A DNA stretch of 25,802 nucleotides from an uncultured Clostridium sp. (GCA_902462295.1 CABQAZ010000019.1:1-25802); one strand, 5' to 3'; shown: positions 1 through 7,644, counted from the stretch's first letter. Numbers and translations are program-made. The notes: generated by a model from the letters alone, not told the origin.

Positions 1-82
1 AATTGTCAATACTTTTTTTGAAATTTTTAAAAGTTTTTTATTCTTGTTTTTCTTTGACCATTTTCTCGCTTGGTCTTTAACT

Positions 83-111
83 ATATTACCACCTTTTTAT
101 CATTTAGTCAA
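83..111 (-). promoter_or_regulatory. Sigma-A promoter reading out of the left edge
   Basis: On the minus strand a TTGACT box (106-111) is followed after exactly 17 bases by TAATAT (83-88). This is a near-consensus vegetative promoter. It points left, away from the ylmC-type gene, so the gene it serves lies outside the window. Just downstream is a short inverted repeat, GACCA...TGGTC (56-75), which could be an operator. A second TTGACA box at 4-9, in the same direction, has its -10 region beyond the edge. Confidence 0.7.
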
Positions 112-165
112 TACTTTTTTATATGTATTTTTTGGAATTTTAAAAAGATATTATTTTCTTTATTT

Positions 166-402
166 CTATATCTCTACAAGAATCAAATCATCACTTATAC
201 ATTTTATATTTTCCCACGGAATTATAATATCATTACTATTTGAAAATAAACTCATTAGCTTATTAGTTCCTCCTGGTACTATAATAGATGTTATTCTTCC
301 TGTATCTAAATCCGCACATACATCCTGAACAAATCCCAATCTTTTTCCATCACATATATTTATTACTTCTTTATGTTTAAAATCTAATCCCTTATCACCC
401 AT
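166..402 (-). CDS. YlmC/YmxH-family sporulation protein (PRC-barrel)
   Basis: A 78-residue protein that matches the small PRC-barrel family found in endospore formers (YlmC/YmxH type). The recognisable core is EVINICDGKRLGFVQDV near residues 12-26, followed by a run of beta strands and a conserved IIIPWENIKCI segment near residues 59-69. The family is tied to sporulation by its distribution and by expression in Bacillus, but its biochemical role is not established. The ATG has a good AGAGGAGGT site five to six bases upstream. It lies directly downstream of sigG, a common pairing in Clostridia, but a hairpin terminator separates the two, so it may have its own promoter in the short gap; none is convincing. 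Confidence 0.85.
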   Translation of the reverse strand: MGDKGLDFKHKEVINICDGKRLGFVQDVCADLDTGRITSIIVPGGTNKLMSLFSNSNDIIIPWENIKCISDDLILVEI

Positions 403-452
403 TTTTTACCTCCTCTCTTATTATATGAAAAAAAATATATATGTTTCCAAAA

Positions 453-476
453 ATACCTCAACTTTCGCTGAGGTAT
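453..476 (-). terminator. Hairpin terminator after sigG
   Basis: A perfect 8-bp stem (ATACCTCA / TGAGGTAT) with an 8-base loop lies 31 bases after the sigG stop codon. On the minus strand it is followed by TTTTGG and then by a long T-rich run. It should end most sigG transcripts before the ylmC-type gene. Confidence 0.7.
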
Positions 477-507
477 AATTTGTTTCTATTATTCATTATT
501 ATACTTT

Positions 508-1281
508 TTACTTATAATATTTTTTTATATTTTCCAACGCATTTTTTTCTAATCTTGAAACTTGAGCTTGAGAAATTCCAATTTCTTCAGCTACTTCCAT
601 TTGCGTACGTCCATCAAAATATCTTTTCTTTATTATTTTCTTTTCTTTTTCATTAAGTCTTTTAAGTGCATCTGCAATAGTCATATTATCTGCCCAATTC
701 TCATCACTATTTTTTGCATCTTTAACTTGATCCATTATAAATATACTATCAGAACCATCATTATATATAGGTTCTTGCAATGATACAGGATCTTGAATAG
801 CATCAAAACTAAAAACTATTTCCTCTCTTTCTACCCCAAGTTCTTTTGCAATTTCTTCTATACTAGGCTCTCTTCCTTTTTCCTTATTAAATTTATCTTT
901 AAATTGTATTGCCTTATATGCTAAATCTCTTACAGACCTACTCACTCTTATAGTATTATTATCTCTTAAGTATCTTCTTATTTCTCCAATAATCATCGGC
1001 ACAGCATATGTGCTAAACTGTACATTTTGTGATAAATCAAAATTATCTATTGATTTTATTAAACCTATACACCCTATCTGAAATAAATCATCTGCATTTT
1101 CGCCTCTACCATAAAACCTTTGTATCACACTTAATACTAATCTTAAATTTCCTCTTATAAACTCTGCTCTTGCTTCTTCATCTCCTTGTTTTATTTTGAT
1201 AAATAGTTCATTTTTTTCTTTATTTGTTAGTACTGGTAGTTTCGAGGTATTAACTCCGCAAATCTCTACCTTGTTAATCAA
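508..1281 (-). CDS. sigG: RNA polymerase sigma-G factor (forespore)
   Basis: A sigma-70 family protein of 257 residues, the usual size for sigma-G, which directs late transcription in the forespore. The N-terminal VEICGVNTSKLPVL (residues 5-18) is the sigma-G signature that also serves anti-sigma binding. Region 2 follows with NLRLVLSVIQRF and DDLFQIGCIGL, then FSTYAVPMIIGEIRRYLRD, region 3, and a C-terminal helix-turn-helix (QMEVAEEIGISQAQVSRLEK). The start codon is TTG at 1281, chosen because the family N-terminus begins there and an AGGGAGG site lies eight bases upstream. Translation is probably weak: a hairpin abuts the site (see 1295-1330). It follows ptsI by 75 bases with no terminator between them, rather than following spoIIGA-sigE as in Bacillus. 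Confidence 0.97.
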   Translation of the reverse strand: MINKVEICGVNTSKLPVLTNKEKNELFIKIKQGDEEARAEFIRGNLRLVLSVIQRFYGRGENADDLFQIGCIGLIKSIDNFDLSQNVQFSTYAVPMIIGEIRRYLRDNNTIRVSRSVRDLAYKAIQFKDKFNKEKGREPSIEEIAKELGVEREEIVFSFDAIQDPVSLQEPIYNDGSDSIFIMDQVKDAKNSDENWADNMTIADALKRLNEKEKKIIKKRYFDGRTQMEVAEEIGISQAQVSRLEKNALENIKKYYK

Positions 1282-1294
1282 ATAAAAAACCTCC

Positions 1295-1330
1295 CTTTGG
1301 AAAATAACGTTATTATAATTATTTCCAAAG
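1295..1330 (-). promoter_or_regulatory. Hairpin at the sigG ribosome binding site
   Basis: On the minus strand CTTTGGAAATAA (1330-1319) pairs with TTATTTTCCAAAG (1307-1295) with one bulged T, giving 12 pairs and an 11-base loop. The 3' arm runs straight into the AGGGAGG ribosome binding site (1296-1290), sharing its first two bases. There is no T-run after it, so it is not a terminator. In Bacillus subtilis, mRNA secondary structure and a non-ATG start are reported to dampen sigG translation; the same two features are visible here. Confidence 0.7.
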
Positions 1331-1345
1331 AGAGTATTTTTATAC
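1318..1345 (-). promoter_or_regulatory. Candidate sigma-F promoter of sigG
   Basis: GTATA (1345-1341) is followed after 14 bases by GGAAATAAT (1326-1318). These match the Bacillus sigma-F boxes (GYATA and GGnnAnAnT), with a spacer at or slightly below the usual length. Sigma-F transcribes sigG in known endospore formers. The -10 box lies within the 5' arm of the hairpin at 1295-1330, so a transcript starting about seven bases downstream would lack that arm. AT-rich sequence makes chance matches possible; the GG pair makes this one better than most. Confidence 0.5.
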
Positions 1346-1356
1346 TATTATATATT

Positions 1357-3051
1357 TTAATTTGCAAATTCTCTTAATTTCTTTTCAACATCTTCTGCAG
1401 AAGTCATTTTTATAATTTCATCTGCAAGTTCTTTGCAATCATATCTTTCTAATTCATTAATTCTTTTTCTTGCTTTTAATATGCTATTAGAATTCATAGA
1501 AAACTCATCTAATCCAAGACCTATTAGAAGAGGTATATATAATTCATCCCCTGCTGCTTCTCCACACATTCCACAGAATATTCCTGCATCATGAGCTCCA
1601 TCTATTGCATGCTTTATTAATTTTATTACTGCTGGATGAAATTTTGTGTATAATTTTGATATTTTTTCATTTCCTCTTTCAACTGCAACAGTATATTGTA
1701 TTAAATCATTTGTACCTATACTAAAAAAGTCACATTCTTTTGCTAGCCCATATGAAATCAAAGCAGCAGATGGTATTTCTATCATTATTCCAACTTTTAT
1801 GTGCTTTTTATATGGTATTTCTTTTTTTTCTAATTCTACTTTACATTCTTCTAATATCTTTTTTGCTTCTCTTAATTCTTCTATTGAAGAAATCATCGGA
1901 AACATTATTGATAAATTTCCATATACACTTGCTCTTAATATTGCTCTTAATTGTGTTTTGAATATTGTTGTATTGTCTAAACACAATCGTATGGCTCTAT
2001 ATCCTAAAAACGGATTAGATTCTTTTTCTAAATCTAAATATTTCAACTCTTTATCTCCGCCAATATCAAGTGTTCTTATTATTACAGGTTTATCATTCAT
2101 TTTTTCAGCAACTTCTTTATATGCTAAAAATTGCTCTTCTTCTGTTGGCATTTTTTCACTATCCATATATAAAAATTCGCTTCTAAATAACCCCACACCT
2201 TCAGCAGTGTTTTTTAGTACTATTTCTACATCTGATGGTGTTCCAATATTGGCAACTAATTCAACCACATATCCATCACTTGTTTTAGTTATTTCATCTT
2301 TATATTTTTCTAATTCATCATTTTCTATTTTTAATTTTTCTTGTAATTTTTTTAATCTTTCTATTTCTTCTTTTGTGGGATTCAAATATATTTCTCCGCT
2401 TTCTCCATCTATTGCAACATATTCTTCATCTTTAAAGATTTTAGTTGCTTCTTTTACCTTAGTAATAGCTGGAATTGCATGAGTTCTTGCCATTATTGAA
2501 GTATGTGAATTTGTTCCTCCTAATTCAGTTATTATTCCTGATACATTTTTAAAGTCTAATCTTGCAGTATCTGATGTTGTTAGTTCTGTTGCAACTATTA
2601 TTGTATTTTCTTTTAATTTATTTATATTTACTGTTTTTTCACCACTTAATTTTGCAAGTATTCTGTTTTTTATATCTGCAATATCTCTTGCTCGTCCAGC
2701 CATATATTCGTCATCAATATTCTCAAAAATTTGCATTATACTGTTAAACCCTACTTCTACAGCATATTCTACATTGTAATTTGAAGTTTTTATTACATTT
2801 TCCGCTTCTTGTATTAATGTTGGATCTTGCAATATCATCAAATATGCTGACATTATTTCCTTTTCCGTACCACTTGCTTTTTCTACAATTATTTGCGTTT
2901 CTTGTGTTACTTCTTCAAGTGCTTTTTTTAATTTTTCTATTTCTTCTTCTGGATTTTTAATTATTTTCTTTTCAATTTTTCTTTCATTATTCTTTAATAC
3001 TACTACATTTCCAAAACCGACTCCTGTAGATACACCATTTCCTTTTATCAT
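1357..3051 (-). CDS. ptsI: Phosphoenolpyruvate-protein phosphotransferase (enzyme I)
   Basis: Enzyme I of the sugar phosphotransferase system, 564 residues (family about 570). It takes phosphate from PEP and passes it to HPr in the cytoplasm. The N-terminal helical domain (about 1-140) binds HPr. The phosphohistidine motif is GGTNSHTSIMAR, with the active His at residue 183. The C-terminal PEP-binding barrel carries FPMISSIEEL and DFFSIGTNDLIQYTVAVERGN, and the CGMCGEAAGD motif near the end. The ATG at 3051 follows an AGGAGGT site. It is 50 bases downstream of ptsH, as in the classic ptsHI operon. No terminator is seen between its stop and sigG. Confidence 0.97.
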   Translation of the reverse strand: MIKGNGVSTGVGFGNVVVLKNNERKIEKKIIKNPEEEIEKLKKALEEVTQETQIIVEKASGTEKEIMSAYLMILQDPTLIQEAENVIKTSNYNVEYAVEVGFNSIMQIFENIDDEYMAGRARDIADIKNRILAKLSGEKTVNINKLKENTIIVATELTTSDTARLDFKNVSGIITELGGTNSHTSIMARTHAIPAITKVKEATKIFKDEEYVAIDGESGEIYLNPTKEEIERLKKLQEKLKIENDELEKYKDEITKTSDGYVVELVANIGTPSDVEIVLKNTAEGVGLFRSEFLYMDSEKMPTEEEQFLAYKEVAEKMNDKPVIIRTLDIGGDKELKYLDLEKESNPFLGYRAIRLCLDNTTIFKTQLRAILRASVYGNLSIMFPMISSIEELREAKKILEECKVELEKKEIPYKKHIKVGIMIEIPSAALISYGLAKECDFFSIGTNDLIQYTVAVERGNEKISKLYTKFHPAVIKLIKHAIDGAHDAGIFCGMCGEAAGDELYIPLLIGLGLDEFSMNSNSILKARKRINELERYDCKELADEIIKMTSAEDVEKKLREFAN

Positions 3052-3101
3052 ATGTTACCTCCTATATCACATAACTAAAATAAAATATAACTATAGAAGA
3101 T

Positions 3102-3365
3102 TTATTCTCCAAATTTGTTTTCAAATCCTTTTAATATTTCTGACATTGCATTTTCTTCATCTTCTCCATCACATTCAATTTCAATTTCAGTACTTGCTTT
3201 TATTCCTAAAGACATTATTCCTAAAATTGATTTTGCACTCACTGTTTTTCCATTTACATTTAAATTTATATTACTTTTAAATGTAGATGCTAATTTTGCT
3301 AATTCTCCTGCTGGTCTAGCATGTAAACCTGTTTCATTTTTTAATATTACTTTTTCTTTTATCAT
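3102..3365 (-). CDS. ptsH: Phosphocarrier protein HPr
   Basis: An 87-residue HPr that carries phosphate from enzyme I to the sugar-specific EIIA domains. The catalytic site TGLHARPAG has His15. Ser46, in AKSILGIMSLG, is the site used by HPr kinase/phosphorylase in low-GC Gram-positives, so this HPr can probably also act in carbon catabolite control with a CcpA-type regulator (neither partner is in the window). The ATG at 3365 has a GAAAGGGAA site upstream. It lies between fruA and ptsI, so all parts of a working fructose PTS are adjacent. Confidence 0.97.
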   Translation of the reverse strand: MIKEKVILKNETGLHARPAGELAKLASTFKSNINLNVNGKTVSAKSILGIMSLGIKASTEIEIECDGEDEENAMSEILKGFENKFGE

Positions 3366-3429
3366 TTTTTTATTCCCTTTCTAAATATACTAAAACTTCT
3401 AAAGATTCAAATTATCGGTTCCTAATTTG

Positions 3430-5346
3430 TTAAATTTTCTTATATTCTGGTAAATTATTTTTCAATATTGCCATAATAGCCATTGAAACTACAGACCCAA
3501 CCGCTATTGATAACAAATATAAAATTGGATGTCCTATTGTAGCTATTACAAATATTCCTCCATGTGGTGCTCTTAATGTACAACTGAAAACCATTGACAA
3601 TGCTCCTGTTACTGCTGAACCTACAACAAATGCTGGTATCGTTCTTAGCGGATCAGCTGATGCAAATGGAATCGCACCCTCTGATATAAATGATAATCCC
3701 ATTATATAATTTACATATGCAGCTTGTTTATCTTTTTTAGCTATTTTCTTTGGAAAGAATGTTGCTAAAAGTGCTATTGCAAGTGGTGGAACCATTCCTC
3801 CTGCCATTACTGCTGCCATTATCTCATATTGTCCAGATGCTAACATTCCTGTTCCAAATGTATATGCTGCCTTATTTACTGGTCCTCCCAAGTCTATTGC
3901 CATCATTCCACCTAGGATTGCACCTAATAATACTTTATTTGCTGTACTCATTGATGATAAATAATTATTTATTCCTGTATTTATTTCTCCAACATATGGA
4001 TTTATTAAAAGCATAAATAATCCTATTAATGCGATTCCAAATACTGGATATAACAAAATTGTTTTTATTCCCTCTATACTTTCTGGCAAATAACTACACA
4101 ATTTTTTTAGTCCTAAAACTATATATCCACCTGCAAAACCTGCAATTAATGCTCCTAAAAAGCCTGAGCTTACTAAAGTTGCCGTATTATCTGTTAATGA
4201 TGTAAATGTTGTTCCTTGAACAGCTAGTATTCCTCCTACAAATCCAACTGCCAAACCTGGTCTATCTGCTATACTCATTGCTATATATCCAGCTAAAATA
4301 TATAACATTACATTAAATGCTGCACCTCCAACTGTTTTGAAAAATGCTGCTAGTGGCGTATTCATACCAAAATTTGATGGATCTATAGAATAATCATCAA
4401 ATAAAAATGCTAATGCTATTAAAATTCCTCCACCAACTACAAATGGTAACATATGAGTTACACCATTCATTAGATGTTTATAAATTTGTGTTCCAATTCC
4501 CTCTTTTTCGTCTTCATCATCTTGTTTATCTTTGTTTGCTGAATGATATACTTTAGATTCTGATGATAATACATGTTCTATTAGTTCTTTTGGTTTATTT
4601 ATTCCATCTGCTACTTTTGCTTTTATTAATTTTTTTCCATCAAATCTTGATAAATCTATTTTTGTATCTGCTGCAATTATTATTCCTTTTGCATTCTTTA
4701 TTTCTTCTTTTGTAAATTTGTTTTTTACTCCAGAAGAACCATGTGTTTCAACTTTTACTTTATATCCTAATTCTTCTCCAGTTTTCTCAAGTGCTTCTGC
4801 TGCCATATACGTATGTGCAATTCCTGTTGGACATGCTGTTATTGCTAGTATCTCATATCCATTATTTTCTTGTTTTACTTCTTTTAATTTTGCTCTTTCA
4901 GCTCTATCTATACATAATATAAATTCTTCAGGTGTTTCTGAATTTAATAATTCTTCTCTAAATTTTGTATCCATTAATAATGTTGATAATCTACTTAATA
5001 CATCTAAATGTACATTATCTTTTGTATTAGGAGCAGCAATTAAAAATATTAATTTTGCAGGTTGTCCATCTAATGAATCAAAATTAACTCCATCTGGTAT
5101 TACCATTGCAGATAAACCTGGTTTTGATACTGCATCTGTTTTTCCATGTGGAATTGCAATTCCCTCTCCAATTCCTGTTGTTCCCTCTTTCTCTCTTTCT
5201 TTTACTATTCTTTTGTATTCTTCTTTGTTGATAATGTTTCCATTGTTTGTCATCAGTTCTACCATTTTGTCAATAACTTCTTCTTTACTTTTTGCTACAC
5301 CATTTAATTGGATAGCTTCTGTACTTAACAAATCTGTAATTTTCAC
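3430..5346 (-). CDS. fruA: PTS fructose-specific EIIABC component
   Basis: A 638-residue membrane permease that takes up fructose and phosphorylates it to fructose 1-phosphate. Domain order is EIIA (about 1-148; phospho-His67 in EGIAIPHGK), EIIB (about 163-265; phospho-Cys172 in TACPTGIAHTYMAAE), a charged linker (about 268-283) and EIIC (about 285-630) with many hydrophobic segments, including GGGILIALAF and GFVGGILAVQG. The start is GTG at 5346 with an AAAGGA-type site. It lies 66 bases downstream of fruK, which supports fructose rather than mannitol as substrate. The fruK-fruA gap holds a long AT-only palindrome. No fructose-operon repressor gene is adjacent. Confidence 0.95.
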   Translation of the reverse strand: MKITDLLSTEAIQLNGVAKSKEEVIDKMVELMTNNGNIINKEEYKRIVKEREKEGTTGIGEGIAIPHGKTDAVSKPGLSAMVIPDGVNFDSLDGQPAKLIFLIAAPNTKDNVHLDVLSRLSTLLMDTKFREELLNSETPEEFILCIDRAERAKLKEVKQENNGYEILAITACPTGIAHTYMAAEALEKTGEELGYKVKVETHGSSGVKNKFTKEEIKNAKGIIIAADTKIDLSRFDGKKLIKAKVADGINKPKELIEHVLSSESKVYHSANKDKQDDEDEKEGIGTQIYKHLMNGVTHMLPFVVGGGILIALAFLFDDYSIDPSNFGMNTPLAAFFKTVGGAAFNVMLYILAGYIAMSIADRPGLAVGFVGGILAVQGTTFTSLTDNTATLVSSGFLGALIAGFAGGYIVLGLKKLCSYLPESIEGIKTILLYPVFGIALIGLFMLLINPYVGEINTGINNYLSSMSTANKVLLGAILGGMMAIDLGGPVNKAAYTFGTGMLASGQYEIMAAVMAGGMVPPLAIALLATFFPKKIAKKDKQAAYVNYIMGLSFISEGAIPFASADPLRTIPAFVVGSAVTGALSMVFSCTLRAPHGGIFVIATIGHPILYLLSIAVGSVVSMAIMAILKNNLPEYKKI

Positions 5347-5370
5347 TATTTATCATCCTTTCCTTTGTAC

Positions 5371-5415
5371 TAAATTTAAATTATAATATTATAATACTAT
5401 TATAATTTAAATTTA
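5371..5415 (-). promoter_or_regulatory. AT-only palindrome between fruK and fruA
   Basis: A perfect 17-bp inverted repeat (5371-5387 with 5399-5415) with an 11-base loop, made only of A and T in the arms. One arm overlaps the fruK stop codon. It could act in the mRNA as a stabilising or processing hairpin between the two reading frames. It has no T-run typical of a terminator. Confidence 0.6.
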
Positions 5416-6318
5416 ATTTATTCTTTTTAATAGGTCTGCTACTTCTTCAGCTGTCGCTAAGTTCATTGAAAATGCACTTGCAGTTCCTGTAGCAATTCCC
5501 ATTTTAAAAGCTTGTTCAAAATCTCCACTTTTTCCATATTCAGCTATAAATCCTGCTACCATGGAGTCTCCTGCACCAACTGTATTTATTACTTTTCCTT
5601 TTGGTGCTTCTGAAAAATATTCATTATTTTCTTCTGTTACTAATATTGCTCCTTCTCCCCCTAATGATACTAGTACATTTTTTGCTCCCATTGCTTGAAG
5701 CTTTTTGGCATGTTTTATTATATCTTCTTTATTTTTTATTTTTTCCTTAAATGTTTCTTCTAATTCTTCTTTATTTGGCTTAATTAAAAATGGTTTATAT
5801 TTTAAAATATTCATTAATAATTCTTTTGTAGAATCAACTACGAATGTTACTTTATTTTGCTCTAACTTTTTACATATTATTTCATATATATCATTATTTA
5901 TACATCTTGGTATATTTCCTGCTAATATTACTATGTCTCCTTTTTTTATTTTTTCTATTTTTTGTATTAGTTCTTTTACATTTTCCTTTGTTATTTCTGG
6001 TCCATTTCCGTTTAATGCAGTTTCTTCTTTAGAACTTACTTTTACATTTATTCTTGTTATTCCTTTTTCTACTTTTATGAAATCTGTTATTATTCCTTTT
6101 TGTTCTATTTCTCTTTTTAATTCTTCTCCCGTAAATCCAGCTATAAATCCTAGTGCTGTACTGTCTATTCCAAGATTTTTTAAGACTGTTGAAACATTTA
6201 GCCCTTTTCCTCCTGGAAGTATTTTTTCTGTTTGAGTTCTGTTTATTTTTCCGATTTCAAAATTATCTACTTGTGATATATAATCTAACGCTGGATTAAA
6301 TGTTATTGTATATATCAT
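5413..6318 (-). CDS. fruK: 1-phosphofructokinase
   Basis: A 301-residue PfkB-family sugar kinase that converts fructose 1-phosphate to fructose 1,6-bisphosphate, the step after FruA uptake. It opens with MIYTITFNPALDYI, has the first PfkB signature GGKGLNVSTVLKNLG and the second, VNTVGAGDSMVAGF, whose Asp is the catalytic base. I chose the ATG at 6318 because it follows GAGGTGA by five bases and because the alternative start at 6363 overlaps the -35 box of the likely promoter. Close relatives include tagatose-6-phosphate kinase (LacC); the adjacent fruA favours FruK. First gene of the probable fruK-fruA-ptsH-ptsI operon. Confidence 0.93.
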   Translation of the reverse strand: MIYTITFNPALDYISQVDNFEIGKINRTQTEKILPGGKGLNVSTVLKNLGIDSTALGFIAGFTGEELKREIEQKGIITDFIKVEKGITRINVKVSSKEETALNGNGPEITKENVKELIQKIEKIKKGDIVILAGNIPRCINNDIYEIICKKLEQNKVTFVVDSTKELLMNILKYKPFLIKPNKEELEETFKEKIKNKEDIIKHAKKLQAMGAKNVLVSLGGEGAILVTEENNEYFSEAPKGKVINTVGAGDSMVAGFIAEYGKSGDFEQAFKMGIATGTASAFSMNLATAEEVADLLKRIN

Positions 6319-6340
6319 TCTATTCACCTCAATCGATATC

Positions 6341-6369
6341 ATATTAACATATTTATATCTCATTTACAA
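6341..6369 (-). promoter_or_regulatory. Sigma-A promoter of the fruK-fruA-ptsHI operon
   Basis: TTGTAA (6364-6369) and TAATAT (6341-6346) are separated by 17 bases on the minus strand. The predicted start is about 15 to 20 bases before the fruK ATG at 6318. It lies directly after the carD terminator. No clear catabolite-response element was found. Confidence 0.6.
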
Positions 6370-6397
6370 TAGAATTTTTAGCATTTAACAAAAAAAA

Positions 6398-6430
6398 GAA
6401 ACCATAGTTTTACATTTTAATTATGGTTTC
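6398..6430 (-). terminator. Terminator after carD
   Basis: A 9-bp stem, GAAACCATA / TATGGTTTC, with a 15-base loop, extended by flanking A and T tracts. On the minus strand it is followed by eight T. It ends the carD transcript before the fru-pts operon. Confidence 0.85.
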
Positions 6431-6447
6431 TTTTTTATTCGATTTTT

Positions 6448-7029
6448 TTATACATTTTGTGATGAATCTTTACCATCATCAAATGGTATGAATTTATTTA
6501 CTATGCTTCCTGTATTTACTTCTATATCTGTATCTGTTTTAAACATTGCAAATGATGTGTTTATTTTGTTATCTACTAATTCTTCAACTTCATCTTGTGT
6601 TGCATGTTCTGCTAATACAAGTTCACTTACTAATATTTGTTTAGCATTATGTAACATTTTCTTTTCTCCTGTAGATAAACCTTTTTCTTTTTGCTTAAAA
6701 CTTAAGTTTCTAACTACATCTGCAATTTCATATATGTCTCCACTTTTCATTTTGTCCATATTGTCTCTATAACGTTTATTCCAATTTTTTTCCATTTGTG
6801 TTTCATCTTGTTCTAATACGTTTATAACTTTTTCTGCCTCTGCTTTATCAATTACATTTCTAATACCATGTTCTTCTGCAGTTAATGTTGGTACCATTAC
6901 TTTTACTTCTCCTGGCATTTTCAATATATAATATGATTGCTTTTCACCTAATATTTCTTTCTCCTCTATTGCATCTATTACCCCAGCTCCATGCATTGGG
7001 TATACTACTTTGTCTCCTACATTATACAT
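6448..7029 (-). CDS. CarD-family transcriptional regulator
   Basis: A 193-residue protein of the CarD/CdnL/TRCF-interaction family. The N-terminal Tudor-like domain (about 1-60), MYNVGDKVVYPMHGAGVIDAIEEKE, is the part that binds the RNA polymerase beta subunit in characterised members; the helical C-terminal part (about 70-160) contacts promoter DNA near the -10 box. Members stabilise open promoter complexes; the target genes here are unknown. The ATG at 7029 was chosen for its AAGGAGTGA site; an upstream TTG lies within that site region. It has its own promoter and terminator, so it is probably a single-gene unit. Confidence 0.9.
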   Translation of the reverse strand: MYNVGDKVVYPMHGAGVIDAIEEKEILGEKQSYYILKMPGEVKVMVPTLTAEEHGIRNVIDKAEAEKVINVLEQDETQMEKNWNKRYRDNMDKMKSGDIYEIADVVRNLSFKQKEKGLSTGEKKMLHNAKQILVSELVLAEHATQDEVEELVDNKINTSFAMFKTDTDIEVNTGSIVNKFIPFDDGKDSSQNV

Positions 7030-7099
7030 GTAAGTCACTCCTTCCAAGTCTTATATTTTGGTCTTCAATCATAAGCTTTTTATTTTTCCAACCATATTT

Positions 7100-7128
7100 A
7101 TTATACTACAAAAAATGGCAAAAGTCAA
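7100..7128 (-). promoter_or_regulatory. Sigma-A promoter of carD
   Basis: TTGACT (7123-7128), a 17-base spacer and TATAAT (7100-7105) on the minus strand: a very good vegetative promoter. The -35 box lies at the loop of the dut terminator, so the two signals share DNA. Confidence 0.85.
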
Positions 7129-7141
7129 AGTTTTTGCCATT
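7114..7141 (-). terminator. Terminator after dut
   Basis: A perfect 10-bp stem (AATGGCAAAA / TTTTGCCATT) with an 8-base loop starts 15 bases after the dut stop and is followed on the minus strand by a run of T. Its loop and 3' arm contain the carD -35 box and part of its spacer. Confidence 0.85.
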
Positions 7142-7155
7142 TTTTTTGATATTTT

Positions 7156-7617
7156 TTAGTTATTGGTTGAACCAAATCCTCCAGTTCTTGTTCCCTCAGC
7201 TTTATCTCCATCTACTTTATAATATTTTGCAAATATTACTTGTCCTATTACTTCTCCTTTTTTTATTTGTACATCATGGTCAAAGAAATTATAATATGCA
7301 TACATAAAATGACCATCATTACTTTCATTTCCGTAATAGTCACTGTCTACTATTCCCAAACTATTCGCCATTACAAGTCCTTTTTTTCCTGGATTAGAAC
7401 TTCTATTTACTAACATATAATATTCATCTTCTGGACAATATGCTTTTAATCCTGTTTTTATTAATGTTGGTTTCATTCCTGGTTTAAATGCTGGTATAAT
7501 CACATCCTCTGCTGATTCTACATCATATCCTGCTGAATACTTTGTTTTTCTTACTGGTAAATTAATTCCTTTATCTTCAAATCCTTTTGCTATTTCAAAT
7601 CCTCTTATTTTTTCCAT
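7156..7617 (-). CDS. dut: dUTP diphosphatase (trimeric type)
   Basis: A 153-residue dUTPase that hydrolyses dUTP to dUMP and keeps uracil out of DNA. All five family motifs are visible: SAGYDVESAED (motif 1), VNRSSNPGKKG (2), LGIVDSDYYGNE (3, with the catalytic Asp), GEVIGQVIFAKY (4) and the glycine-rich GTRTGGFGST at the C-terminus (5). The chosen ATG at 7617 lies nine bases after an AGAAAGG site; an ATG nine bases earlier directly abuts that site and is unlikely to be used. dUTPases also occur in phages, but no phage genes are nearby. A possible promoter is at 7645-7673. Confidence 0.93.
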   Translation of the reverse strand: MEKIRGFEIAKGFEDKGINLPVRKTKYSAGYDVESAEDVIIPAFKPGMKPTLIKTGLKAYCPEDEYYMLVNRSSNPGKKGLVMANSLGIVDSDYYGNESNDGHFMYAYYNFFDHDVQIKKGEVIGQVIFAKYYKVDGDKAEGTRTGGFGSTNN

Positions 7618-7644
7618 CTTTCTCATCCTTTCTATTTCTTCTAT

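Noticed and set aside
1295..1330. The hairpin before sigG as a ptsI terminator
   Set aside because: No T-run follows it; GGGAGG, the sigG ribosome binding site, follows instead.
1646..2482. A 278-codon plus-strand reading frame
   Set aside because: It is the antisense of ptsI, which has full family motifs. Its composition (Ser, Phe, Ile) is typical of a shadow frame. The same holds for long plus-strand frames opposite fruA, fruK, minD, the CorC gene and uppP.
6319..6363. A longer fruK start at 6363
   Set aside because: It overlaps the promoter -35 box and has no ribosome binding site; the ATG at 6318 has both a good site and the family N-terminus.
7156..7617. dUTPase as a sign of a prophage
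   Set aside because: Neighbours are housekeeping genes and no integrase, capsid or lysis genes are present.
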